DNA from: Candidatus Mesolinea sp.
GTDB lineage: Bacteria > Chloroflexota > Anaerolineae > Anaerolineales > Anaerolineaceae
Direction: 5' to 3'
Length of the DNA: 28,423 bases
Assembly: GCA_003445715.1 (NCBI GenBank)
Contig: DMCS01000046.1
Coordinates: 1 to 28,423 of the forward strand
The notes beneath the pieces are model-generated. The model was not told the origin of the DNA. It made no database searches and was given only the letters and a program-made list of their open reading frames with translations. The position numbers were made by a program, and so were the translations under genes. Positions 8,277 through 16,062 of this stretch are shown one piece after another. Each line of letters starts with the position of its first letter. Positions within the stretch are counted from its first letter, which is position 1.

Positions 8277-9215
8277 TTAGCAAATTTTCCAGCGTAGAGA
8301 CTCGCCCATGAGAGCATTAAGAATTTCTGTGGCGATATCGACTGCAGCGCGGCATTGAGCTTCTTTGGTCTGAGCGCCAATATGCGGTGTAGCAATAACT
8401 TTAGGGTGTTTCACTAAGTCCCAATTAATTGGGGGCTCTTTCTCATAAACATCCAGAGCAGCACCGCGCACTTTACCGCTTTCCAAGGCGCGCAGTAGAG
8501 CTGCTTCGTCTACAATCCCGCCGCGCGCATCATCCACTAAAAAGACGCCATCTTTCATCTTGGCGAAAGCTTCGTCGCTGATAAGGTGGTGGTTTTGCTC
8601 GGTAAGTGGCGTGTGAATCGTAATTATATCCGCGCGGCTTAGGAGCTCATCGAAATTGACGCTCTCAGCACCCTGAGCAATGATGTTCGTCTGAGCACGG
8701 AAGGGGTCGAAAGCCAACACCTTCATCCCAAGCGCACTGGCGTATTTCCCAACGGTTCCGCCGATATTGCCAAAGCCAACGATCCCGAGAGTTTTACCAA
8801 AAAGTTCTGCGCCGTTAAATTCCTTCTTGAGCCACTGACCAGCCTTCATACTCGCATCCGCACGCGGGATTTCACGCACAAGTGCGAACATAAATCCCAA
8901 GGTCAGCTCAGCAACAGCTTGGGTTGTCGCTACGGGAGCATTCACCACAGTGATATGATGTGCTTGGGCTGCCTGGAGATCAATGTTATCCACGCCTACG
9001 CCCATTCGCCCGATAACTTTCAGGTTTTTCGCGGCAGCAATAACTTCAGCGGTTATTTTAGTGCGCCCGCGGACGATGACAGCATCATACTCAGGAATAA
9101 CCTGTAGCAATTCAGCTGCTTCGATGCCTTTCTTATCGTCTACGATGCATGCTGCCTCCAAGATTTCTTTGCCTGCACTCTCCATACCATCGGTGATTAA
9201 TATTTTCCAAGCCAT
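8277..9215 (-). CDS. SerA-like D-2-hydroxyacid dehydrogenase, short form
   Basis: The 312-aa protein has both halves of the D-isomer-specific 2-hydroxyacid dehydrogenase fold. The NAD-binding loop is GFGNIG at 147-152, with Arg231 in ARGGIVDEAAL, Glu260 and catalytic His278. The sequence is closest in feel to D-3-phosphoglycerate dehydrogenase (first step of serine synthesis). It stops after the catalytic core with no ACT regulatory domain, so serine feedback through that domain is not expected. Other 2-hydroxyacid substrates remain possible. AGGAGAG lies about 6 nt before the ATG. It follows selB by 32 nt. Serine is a precursor for selenocysteine on tRNA-Sec, which makes the neighbour suggestive but not proof of a link. 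Confidence 0.85.
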   Translation of the reverse strand: MAWKILITDGMESAGKEILEAACIVDDKKGIEAAELLQVIPEYDAVIVRGRTKITAEVIAAAKNLKVIGRMGVGVDNIDLQAAQAHHITVVNAPVATTQAVAELTLGFMFALVREIPRADASMKAGQWLKKEFNGAELFGKTLGIVGFGNIGGTVGKYASALGMKVLAFDPFRAQTNIIAQGAESVNFDELLSRADIITIHTPLTEQNHHLISDEAFAKMKDGVFLVDDARGGIVDEAALLRALESGKVRGAALDVYEKEPPINWDLVKHPKVIATPHIGAQTKEAQCRAAVDIATEILNALMGESLRWKIC

Positions 9216-9247
9216 GTTTCTCTCCTATTCTTGAAATTTTTATGCGC

Positions 9248-11143
9248 TTATTTTATCCGATTTAGAACTCTTGCATCGCCTTTTCGTTTGGTGACGCCTT
9301 TTTCATCCAGATATTCCAAGACCGCTACGGCGTATTTTCGGCTGGTCTGAAAGTGATCGCGAAACTCAGCCAAAGTTAGCGTGCCGTGCTCCTGCAGGTA
9401 GGACTGCACCCAGGCGCTCATTTCCGCCAAGGCGGCAGGGGTAAATACAATTTGCTCTGAAACCTGGACGAGATCTTGATGAGCAATCATCCCTTGGAGT
9501 AATTCCTTGCCAACAATTGCCTTGGCTTCTGTAACGTCCGGAGGTGTGTATGGCGCATCTTTGAATTTATCGAGTAGTATGTCTGCCTGTGCTTGCTGTG
9601 AAGGCGTAAAGCTGATGGTATCGCCAGCCTTGGCTACTAGTGCCCCATGCTCCTCAATTAGGTTCGTGTTAATTAATCGGCTTAAAACTGCATCAAAAGC
9701 AGCCTGGGTGAGCTCGAGTTGGCTGCGTAAGGCTTCCCGCGCCATCCCAAGGTGGAGCGGATGAGCTTGGTGATAAACCTGCAAAGTTTGCAGTATTGTT
9801 TGTTCCAACTTTTCCCAATTGGAGGTCGTGATGATCAGGCTTTTTTGCGGATTAGTGTCTGGCTTTAGCACAATAATTTGGCTGTTCTGCACAAGTTCTT
9901 GCAAAAGGGCGAGAGTCTGATTTTCTTCAAAACCGATTTTTTGCTGGAGGTCAGCCACCGTGCTAACCCCCATGCGATTGAGAGCTTGGATCAAAACCTC
10001 GGAAGGTTTCCCTTTGCGTAAATTTTGAAGTTGCTGGAGCACTATGGGGTCAAAGCGGCGGTGCAACTTCCCCGGGTGTACGTCCAATACAATTCCGCCG
10101 CCTAATGTTTCTGATGGTGAAGGCAAGCGCAGGATGTAACGATCTCCGCGCACTGCCACAATGGGAGACGCTAATCTCAATTGTAAAAAGCCTTCCTCGC
10201 CTGGCTCAAGGCAGTCGGCACCCAGCAAACGGGCTTTTGCGACTTTTTCGGAGGCACCGATGAAGAGCTTCACCTCGGTGTTGTGCTCAAAACTAGCGGA
10301 TAAGCCGGTGAGATAGCGAAAGGAAACATCGAGCAGCTGGGTCGGCTTATAGCTTCCCGGCAGAGCAATAACGTCTCCGCGGGTAATTTGGCTTTTATCA
10401 ATACCGCTAAGGTTTAACGCTGTGCGTGTACCGGGATGAGATTGCATTTGCTTTTGATTGTGATTTTGGATGCCGCGGATGCGCCCACGCAGCCCAGAAG
10501 GCAAACAAACAACTTCCTCTCCTACAGAGAAAGTGCCATCCAGCAGGGTACCGGTGACGATGGTGCCAAAGCCTGCCAGGCTGAACACGCGATCCACAGG
10601 CAACCTCGGCCGGCCGTAATCTGATTTTACCGGCGTCTCCGCCAGAACCCGCGCCATTGTTTGGATGAGTTCCTGCAAGCCAGCGCCGGTCTTAGCCGAA
10701 ACTTTAACCAAGGGGGCGTCGCTCAAACTCGTATTATGTAGGAGTTCACGTGCTTCCAGTTCCACCAGCTCCAGCCATTCTGGATCATGGATGAGGTCGA
10801 TTTTGGTGATAACGATAATGCCTTTTTGGATTTGGAGTAGATCGAGGATAGCTAAATGTTCTCTGGTCTGGGCGGAAACGCCCTCATCGGCAGCAATCAC
10901 CAGCAGCACAGCGTCAATCCCGCCAATACCAGCCAGCATATTGCCAATGAAGTCGCGGTGGCCAGGGGTATCCACAATGCCGATTTGTTCTCCGTTTGGC
11001 AGCTGAAGAGCCGCAAAACCGAGTTCTATTGTCATTTCCCGCTCGATTTCCTCTTTGAGGCGATCGGGATGCACCCCGGTGAGGGCTGCAATCAATGTGG
11101 ATTTGCCGTGATCAACGTGGCCGGCAGTCCCAACGATGTGCAC
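9248..11143 (-). CDS. selB: selenocysteine-specific translation elongation factor
   Basis: The 631-aa protein begins with an EF-Tu-like GTPase: G1 GHVDHGKST at 8-16, MTIELGFA in switch I, DTPGH at 58-62 and TKID at 113-116. Domains II and III follow to about 350. The rest is a winged-helix array of the type that binds the SECIS RNA hairpin in bacterial SelB, and total length fits the family. SelB delivers selenocysteyl-tRNA to in-frame UGA codons. The start is a GTG at 11143, 4 nt after the stop of the coiled-coil gene, indicating tight coupling. selA, selC and selD are not in this window, and I see no selenoprotein here. Confidence 0.95.
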   Translation of the reverse strand: MHIVGTAGHVDHGKSTLIAALTGVHPDRLKEEIEREMTIELGFAALQLPNGEQIGIVDTPGHRDFIGNMLAGIGGIDAVLLVIAADEGVSAQTREHLAILDLLQIQKGIIVITKIDLIHDPEWLELVELEARELLHNTSLSDAPLVKVSAKTGAGLQELIQTMARVLAETPVKSDYGRPRLPVDRVFSLAGFGTIVTGTLLDGTFSVGEEVVCLPSGLRGRIRGIQNHNQKQMQSHPGTRTALNLSGIDKSQITRGDVIALPGSYKPTQLLDVSFRYLTGLSASFEHNTEVKLFIGASEKVAKARLLGADCLEPGEEGFLQLRLASPIVAVRGDRYILRLPSPSETLGGGIVLDVHPGKLHRRFDPIVLQQLQNLRKGKPSEVLIQALNRMGVSTVADLQQKIGFEENQTLALLQELVQNSQIIVLKPDTNPQKSLIITTSNWEKLEQTILQTLQVYHQAHPLHLGMAREALRSQLELTQAAFDAVLSRLINTNLIEEHGALVAKAGDTISFTPSQQAQADILLDKFKDAPYTPPDVTEAKAIVGKELLQGMIAHQDLVQVSEQIVFTPAALAEMSAWVQSYLQEHGTLTLAEFRDHFQTSRKYAVAVLEYLDEKGVTKRKGDARVLNRIK

Positions 11144-11147
11144 GGTA

Positions 11148-12341
11148 TTACTGAGCTTTCTTCTCCGCTAAAGGAGCTAAGGACTGAATGGATTCCTGAT
11201 AAGCGCTTAGAACGAGTTGAACATGTTGGAAGGTCTCACTCGCGAGCCGATTAAGTTCTTCCTGTAAATTAACGGTATTGTCCGTTAGGGCTTCAAGTTG
11301 TTCTTGCGCTTGAGTAATCTGTTGATGGATGGTGTGGCTTTGTTCTTCTTGCGCCAAGAGGTAGTTGCTCCAGCGCTTGACATCATCGGATTTAAAGGTG
11401 TTCCATTCTTGGCGGAAGCGCTCGTCACTTAGGCGTTGCATTTCGCTGATTTCATTGATACGCCGTTCGAAGCGCTGCGTTACTTCATCAACGCCGGCTA
11501 AAGATTTATCTACAGCTGCTTTGGCTTTCTCCAAATCTTCCAGCTGGCTGGAAAGGTTAATATTTATCTTATCGATGTCGTCAAAACGCTTTTCCCAAGT
11601 TTTGAAGGTTTTTTCTTTTTCGAGCAAAGAATTATTGACCTTATCGATAAAAATAGCCTGAGCTTCCTTTCGGTCTCTCTCGTAGGTCATCAGTTCTGTA
11701 ATGCGTGTATCCAGCGTTTTGTAGCTATCGCTGAAGCTATCAAAGCGACCGCGGGTCTCTTCTAAGCGCTTGCGCAAAGAAACCACTTCCCCTTGAAGGT
11801 CGGTGATCACTTTGCCCTGCTGGCGGAAATTTTCTTCCAAGAGATGAAGTGAGCGGCGGTAATCTTCATCAAAGCGTGTGGCTTCAGAAATCTTTCCTTT
11901 AAGTTCTTCGATCTGGCGGGCAAGACGGGCATCTTCCACTTTGTAAGTCTTCAATTCATTGCGAATAGGCTCAAATTGCTCGGTGAACGGATAGAGCTCG
12001 CTTACCGAACGGCGGATAGCCTCAATTTCCACCTTCAGGCGCTTAATCATTTCATTGAGGTTCTGGTCAGCCCGTTCATTGACGTCACGAATTTGCTTGG
12101 TCAAGTCGTTACTTAGCCGCTCGATGCGGTTTTCGTATTTATCAACGCTGGCAATTTGCGCGGTAAGCTTGGCAATTTCAGCTTCCATATCTTTAAGTTG
12201 TTTGCGTAAAGCAATATTCTCACCTTCCAAAACCGTCAGCCGATTTTGCAGCGAGGCTAAGTTGTTTTTATCGTTGCGCCGTTCGTTATCCAGCCATTCG
12301 ACGCGCTTTTCGAGTTGTTCTAATACAGTAATTTCATCCAT
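11148..12341 (-). CDS. long coiled-coil protein, function unknown
   Basis: This is a 397-aa soluble protein, almost wholly heptad-patterned, charged and Gln/Glu/Lys-rich from about residue 3 to 385. There is no signal peptide, membrane helix or enzyme motif. Stretches such as IRDVNERADQNLNEMIKRL resemble SMC-like or tropomyosin-like coils, but no ATPase ends exist. It is likely a cytoplasmic rod that self-associates or acts as a scaffold. ATG at 12341 is supported by AGGTGA just upstream. The stop is 4 nt before selB, so the two are co-translated. Sequence alone does not give a function. Confidence 0.75.
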   Translation of the reverse strand: MDEITVLEQLEKRVEWLDNERRNDKNNLASLQNRLTVLEGENIALRKQLKDMEAEIAKLTAQIASVDKYENRIERLSNDLTKQIRDVNERADQNLNEMIKRLKVEIEAIRRSVSELYPFTEQFEPIRNELKTYKVEDARLARQIEELKGKISEATRFDEDYRRSLHLLEENFRQQGKVITDLQGEVVSLRKRLEETRGRFDSFSDSYKTLDTRITELMTYERDRKEAQAIFIDKVNNSLLEKEKTFKTWEKRFDDIDKININLSSQLEDLEKAKAAVDKSLAGVDEVTQRFERRINEISEMQRLSDERFRQEWNTFKSDDVKRWSNYLLAQEEQSHTIHQQITQAQEQLEALTDNTVNLQEELNRLASETFQHVQLVLSAYQESIQSLAPLAEKKAQ

Positions 12342-12383
12342 TTTTCACCTAACTTTTGTCGTTGAGGTAATCTCAATAAAGTG

Positions 12384-12389
12384 ATTATA
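12384..12389 (-). promoter_or_regulatory. -10 box upstream of coiled-coil/selB genes
   Basis: On the minus strand TATAAT, preceded by AGG, lies in the 81-nt gap before the coiled-coil gene, about 42 nt upstream of its ATG. TGATTA with an 18-nt spacer is a poor -35. It could give selB and downstream genes their own transcript inside the long co-directional run. Confidence 0.45.
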
Positions 12390-12422
12390 CCTATAAATCC
12401 TTGGGAGTAATCACGCGGCATT

Positions 12423-13838
12423 TCAGAATAGGGTTAAATGCGTAAAGGGGGCAAGAATCTCCAGCATGCGCGGCAAAATAACCTGCGGAGCGATTGCCAT
12501 TGCTAACATAACGATGAACATCAAGATTATGGGAACAATCAGTTTTGCCGGTTCTCCTGCTGGGTTTGGGGATGTTTTTTTGCCTTTGGGTTGGATGAAC
12601 AGGCGAAACAGGCGCAAAATGGCGGTTAGCATCACTAACCCGCCAATAATAACAAAGGGGATTGTTTCAGGAGCGTTTTGAGCTGTGAGCAGCCAAAGCA
12701 TTTGCTTCTGTGGGAATAGTGGCAGCAAGGGAAAGCCCAGCAAGCTAAGCATGCTGACCAAGATGCTCATGCTCAGTAGTGGGAATGTATGGTAAAGCCC
12801 AGATAGCGAGCCCTGTTCAAAACTAGCTTCCGGCTGTAGTTGCCTTATTCCGGAAAGTGCCCAACCCCAAAGGAAATAACTGAGTACTCTAGGTAAAAGG
12901 AGCATAGCTAAATATGGAAGCCCTCCTTGAGGGGTAAGGCTGATCGCGAGTAACGAGTAACCCGTCTCCATAATGATGAGATATCCAAAATGGCGTGCAA
13001 GGTTCTGTTGTAAGGTAGCAGCCAAGCCGCTGAAGGTAATCATGATCACGCCTAACCAACGTAAACTAGTATAAACCTGTGGGAGGTTGCGCAGCCAGGC
13101 ATATTGATCTAAAAAAGTGAGGAGAAAAACCGAGAGTGCGGTTTGCATCAACCCGAGCAGAAGACTGACTGCCAAGGGAGCACTAGTTTGGCTGATCATG
13201 GGCATCCATGAGTGGAAGGGAAAGGCGCCGATCCACAAGGCAAAGCCAAAGAGAAGCATGATACTGGCGCGCAGTAGCAGGGGGCTGGCAGCTGGAACTG
13301 CGCTGACACCAGAAAGCATCCACCCTGTGAGTAAAATGAGCGCTAAAGCCAAGGTTTCGAAAACGATATACCGCAGCAAGCCCAGGTCAGTCTTTTTTCC
13401 GCGAGGAGAAAGCAGCGGCACGCTAAGCAGCGCAATCAGCTCGATTAACAATGCAGCATAAAGAAAAGGGATTACAGAAAGCACTGTTACCCATAAAGCC
13501 GTTATCACCAATGAAAGCGCGTTGAACCAGATGCTCACCTTGAAGACGCTGTTACCCAAGTTCCAGAGAAGCGTTATTGCATACAACAAAGCTACCATCG
13601 TTAAGCTTTCACCACTAATCTGCACGGTGCGGTTAAGGATCACCAAACTACTTGGGATTTCAATGCGCTGGTCGGGGAGCACAAACGCTAAATCTTTAGG
13701 AAATACGAGTGCTAGAACCACTAAACCAAGCGTAAAAACACAAGTGAGGATGCTTGAGAGCTTGGGTTTATTATGCAAAAGTGCCAAGACGCCCGCAAAG
13801 CCTATGGGAATGACAATCCAAATTAAGGGTGTGCTCAT
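12423..13838 (-). CDS. antiporter-like membrane subunit, NuoN/NuoM/HyfB type, diverged
   Basis: This 471-aa, very hydrophobic protein has about 13-14 predicted membrane helices. The core signature of proton-translocating complex I/Mrp/hydrogenase-4 subunits is recognisable: Glu133 in ALLIELIALL (helix 5 position) and GFALWIGAFPFHSWMP at 198-213. In canonical subunits the helix-7 segment reads GFALK and a Lys also lies in helix 8. Here these are Trp202 and Gln232, while Lys378 in FPQKQML probably keeps the helix-12 position. So it has the fold but an altered proton path. The ATG overlaps the previous stop by 4 nt (ATGA). It is the third gene of a membrane trio. A substrate-neutral anchor or scaffold role is as likely as ion pumping. 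Confidence 0.65.
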   Translation of the reverse strand: MSTPLIWIVIPIGFAGVLALLHNKPKLSSILTCVFTLGLVVLALVFPKDLAFVLPDQRIEIPSSLVILNRTVQISGESLTMVALLYAITLLWNLGNSVFKVSIWFNALSLVITALWVTVLSVIPFLYAALLIELIALLSVPLLSPRGKKTDLGLLRYIVFETLALALILLTGWMLSGVSAVPAASPLLLRASIMLLFGFALWIGAFPFHSWMPMISQTSAPLAVSLLLGLMQTALSVFLLTFLDQYAWLRNLPQVYTSLRWLGVIMITFSGLAATLQQNLARHFGYLIIMETGYSLLAISLTPQGGLPYLAMLLLPRVLSYFLWGWALSGIRQLQPEASFEQGSLSGLYHTFPLLSMSILVSMLSLLGFPLLPLFPQKQMLWLLTAQNAPETIPFVIIGGLVMLTAILRLFRLFIQPKGKKTSPNPAGEPAKLIVPIILMFIVMLAMAIAPQVILPRMLEILAPFTHLTLF

Positions 13839-14434
13839 GGCTGCTCGATCTCCGCATCTTTAACCAAGAAATAAGCTCCAACTAACGCTAATCCGAGGTT
13901 GATGCCGGCAAACAGTGCTTCCAGCAGCAGAGAAAGCTCCAGAGAAGCGTAAAGCAGTTCAAAACCGGAAAGGAAAGTGAGCAAACCCAGAATTATATAG
14001 AATGGCTCCGAGATCATGCTCACTTGCAGCAAACCTAGGAGCATCGTGCCCACTGCAGCAAGCAGCAAAGGTTGATTGCCCTCCATCAAAAACAAGCTTT
14101 GAATTTGCGGCAGGAAGACAATAGTGAAGACAATCATGAAAAGACCGGCTAACAAGCGGAAAAACTGCCCACTGCTAAGGCGTTGTGGACCTTTGACCGC
14201 GTAAAATTCCCCCACCGATGCTAAGGTGATATACAGCACCAGTGTAGCCATCCAGCCAACGATAAGTTTAATTAAGGCGAAGGATGGCGCTCGCACTGAG
14301 GTAAGCAAAAGGAACATGCTCAAATATTGCACCGCCAAGGCAACCAAGTTTACTAGCCATTGCCGCCGGGTGAGGTTAACCTCTGCTGCTAAAAGCATCA
14401 GACCAGCTGGAATAAAGAGCCAGGATATGTTCAC
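13835..14434 (-). CDS. small membrane subunit, HyfE/NuoK-like
   Basis: The 199-aa protein has about 6 predicted membrane helices. The start is taken as the GTG at 14434, because it overlaps the upstream stop in GTGA and starts VNISWLFIP; an in-frame upstream ATG at 14494 would overlap the previous gene by 64 nt. The last third (EPFYIILGLLTFLSGFELLY and LEALFAGINLGLALVGAY) resembles hydrogenase-4 component E and NuoK, including a membrane Glu. In formate hydrogenlyase and Mrp-type complexes such a subunit sits beside large antiporter-like subunits, the same order as here. Identity rests on pattern and context, not on a strong motif. Confidence 0.5.
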   Translation of the reverse strand: MNISWLFIPAGLMLLAAEVNLTRRQWLVNLVALAVQYLSMFLLLTSVRAPSFALIKLIVGWMATLVLYITLASVGEFYAVKGPQRLSSGQFFRLLAGLFMIVFTIVFLPQIQSLFLMEGNQPLLLAAVGTMLLGLLQVSMISEPFYIILGLLTFLSGFELLYASLELSLLLEALFAGINLGLALVGAYFLVKDAEIEQP

Positions 14435-16044
14435 GGCGTTGGCACCCCTGCAAGGAAGAGCGTAATCAGAATGACAAGGAAGACCAGCGACCAAAGTATC
14501 CCACCCTCACCTTCAATAATCCGGCTAACAGTGAGACCTACCGTGGCTGCTTGTCTGAAAATCCAGCCAAGCGATTGATAAAGCCATTGTAAACTCAGGA
14601 TGTTTTGAAACCCTTGGATGAGTACGCTCCCTAAGCGGTAAAAACGGAAGTTTTGTTTTTGAATGAGGGCTGAAATCTGGGCGCCTTGCCAAAAATAAAA
14701 GCTGGCGATTAAACCCGCCAATAACAGGCTGGCAAGACCTGCCACCCATAAGCCTGAAGTGAGACTGCCAGGCCAACCGCCGAGCATGAGGATCACGATC
14801 GTCTGCACTATCAAAATCAAGCCTAGGGGGTATGTGATACGGGCATGCCGTTCAAGCCCTGTAACTGTGCCGGTGATCTCAAAGGTATGGCGTATATACC
14901 CTAATACCAGCATCGTGTGGGCTAGGAGCATGAGTGCGGAGCCAAAAGTGAAGCGGGTGCCTAATAATCCTTCCCAACCCGAAGCCGCTAAAGTATAAGG
15001 TAAGCCGATGAAGCCCAAGATACCCAAGATAGGCAAAAAGCGGATGCGGCGGATTGGTGGATCAAAGAGGAAAAGCGTGCTGCCGCTCAGTAAGAGGGCA
15101 GATCCCCAAGCGCGGCTGGCTGGTGCTGCGCCATTGAGCGCACACATGATACTAAAAGATGCTAAGGCGATAATCCAAAAAGGTCGCGCATTGTGTTGAT
15201 TTTTTCCGGTGAGCCACATTCCAGCTGCGTAAAGCGCTGCAACGGTGGTGAGCACTTTGAAAAGTGCTAACCAGACTGGCTGATTAGCAAGTAGGTTAGC
15301 TGGCAATCGTGTGATGACTGCTAAGCTGGAAGCAACTGGTGAAAGCCTCAGCAGCAACGCGGGTCCATTTTTCTCCTCAGGGGATTGCAAGAAGGGCAGG
15401 TTGAGCGGAAGCACACCCAACCTGAGGCCAGCAGCTAACAAGAAGAAAATGCCCGCCTGGGAGGGGATCGCGGATAGCGCAAATCCGGGCTGTACCATCC
15501 AGCCAGAAACTGTGCCGGCTGCAAGTGTCAACGTGCTCAACATACGCACACCGAACACGGTTGGCAAGCGGGCAGCAGAATGATCTGATTGCCTGCTAGG
15601 CAAGGTAGAAATGAACTCGAGAGCATCTACCAGCACCCAAGCAAAAATAAGCATATTAGGGTCACCAGCGAAAAGTGCCAACAGATTAACTGCCGTGAGC
15701 GCTAAGGAATTCGCCCAAGCCTTAGGGGAAGAAGGCAAAAAGCTGCGGGTAGAATCGGTGAAAATCACCGCCATACAAAGAGTCACAAGTGAAAGGGCAT
15801 ACGGCCAATTATCATAGTTAATTTCTAAAAATAGCCGCGTGTTAAAGAGAGATTCTGGCTGCCAGGCAAATAGGCTGAGATCCGTCGGGAGGTAAAGCCG
15901 TAATAAGAGCACACCGAGCCAGGAAATAGCTGCTCCAACCAGAGCAATCATCCAGGAACGGGAAACTTTGGGCTTGAGCGCATCCGAAATGGCAATAGCA
16001 GCTGAGCTTACCAATAAGAGCGCAAGGATAACTAAGATAGGCAT
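14431..16044 (-). CDS. antiporter-like membrane subunit, NuoL/HyfB type, strongly diverged
   Basis: The 537-aa protein has about 14 or more predicted membrane helices and a long C-terminal segment ending in a final helix, like NuoL/HyfB. The helix-5 pattern WE is replaced by Trp136-Val137 (LIFAWVLVDALEF). The helix-7 KSAQxPxHxWLP block is reduced to AAGLRLGVLPLNLPFL with Arg208 at the Lys position. These losses suggest an inactive or structurally specialised paralogue. AGAGG precedes the ATG by about 9 nt, and the gene follows the hydantoinase stop by 18 nt. No NADH, hydrogenase or formate modules lie in this window. Another polytopic family cannot be excluded. Confidence 0.5.
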   Translation of the reverse strand: MPILVILALLLVSSAAIAISDALKPKVSRSWMIALVGAAISWLGVLLLRLYLPTDLSLFAWQPESLFNTRLFLEINYDNWPYALSLVTLCMAVIFTDSTRSFLPSSPKAWANSLALTAVNLLALFAGDPNMLIFAWVLVDALEFISTLPSRQSDHSAARLPTVFGVRMLSTLTLAAGTVSGWMVQPGFALSAIPSQAGIFFLLAAGLRLGVLPLNLPFLQSPEEKNGPALLLRLSPVASSLAVITRLPANLLANQPVWLALFKVLTTVAALYAAGMWLTGKNQHNARPFWIIALASFSIMCALNGAAPASRAWGSALLLSGSTLFLFDPPIRRIRFLPILGILGFIGLPYTLAASGWEGLLGTRFTFGSALMLLAHTMLVLGYIRHTFEITGTVTGLERHARITYPLGLILIVQTIVILMLGGWPGSLTSGLWVAGLASLLLAGLIASFYFWQGAQISALIQKQNFRFYRLGSVLIQGFQNILSLQWLYQSLGWIFRQAATVGLTVSRIIEGEGGILWSLVFLVILITLFLAGVPTP

Positions 16045-16062
16045 GGCGCCGATCCTCTCAAC

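Noticed and set aside
10856..11254. 132-codon open frame opposite selB
   Set aside because: Antisense to the conserved SelB GTPase domain; no independent evidence of coding.
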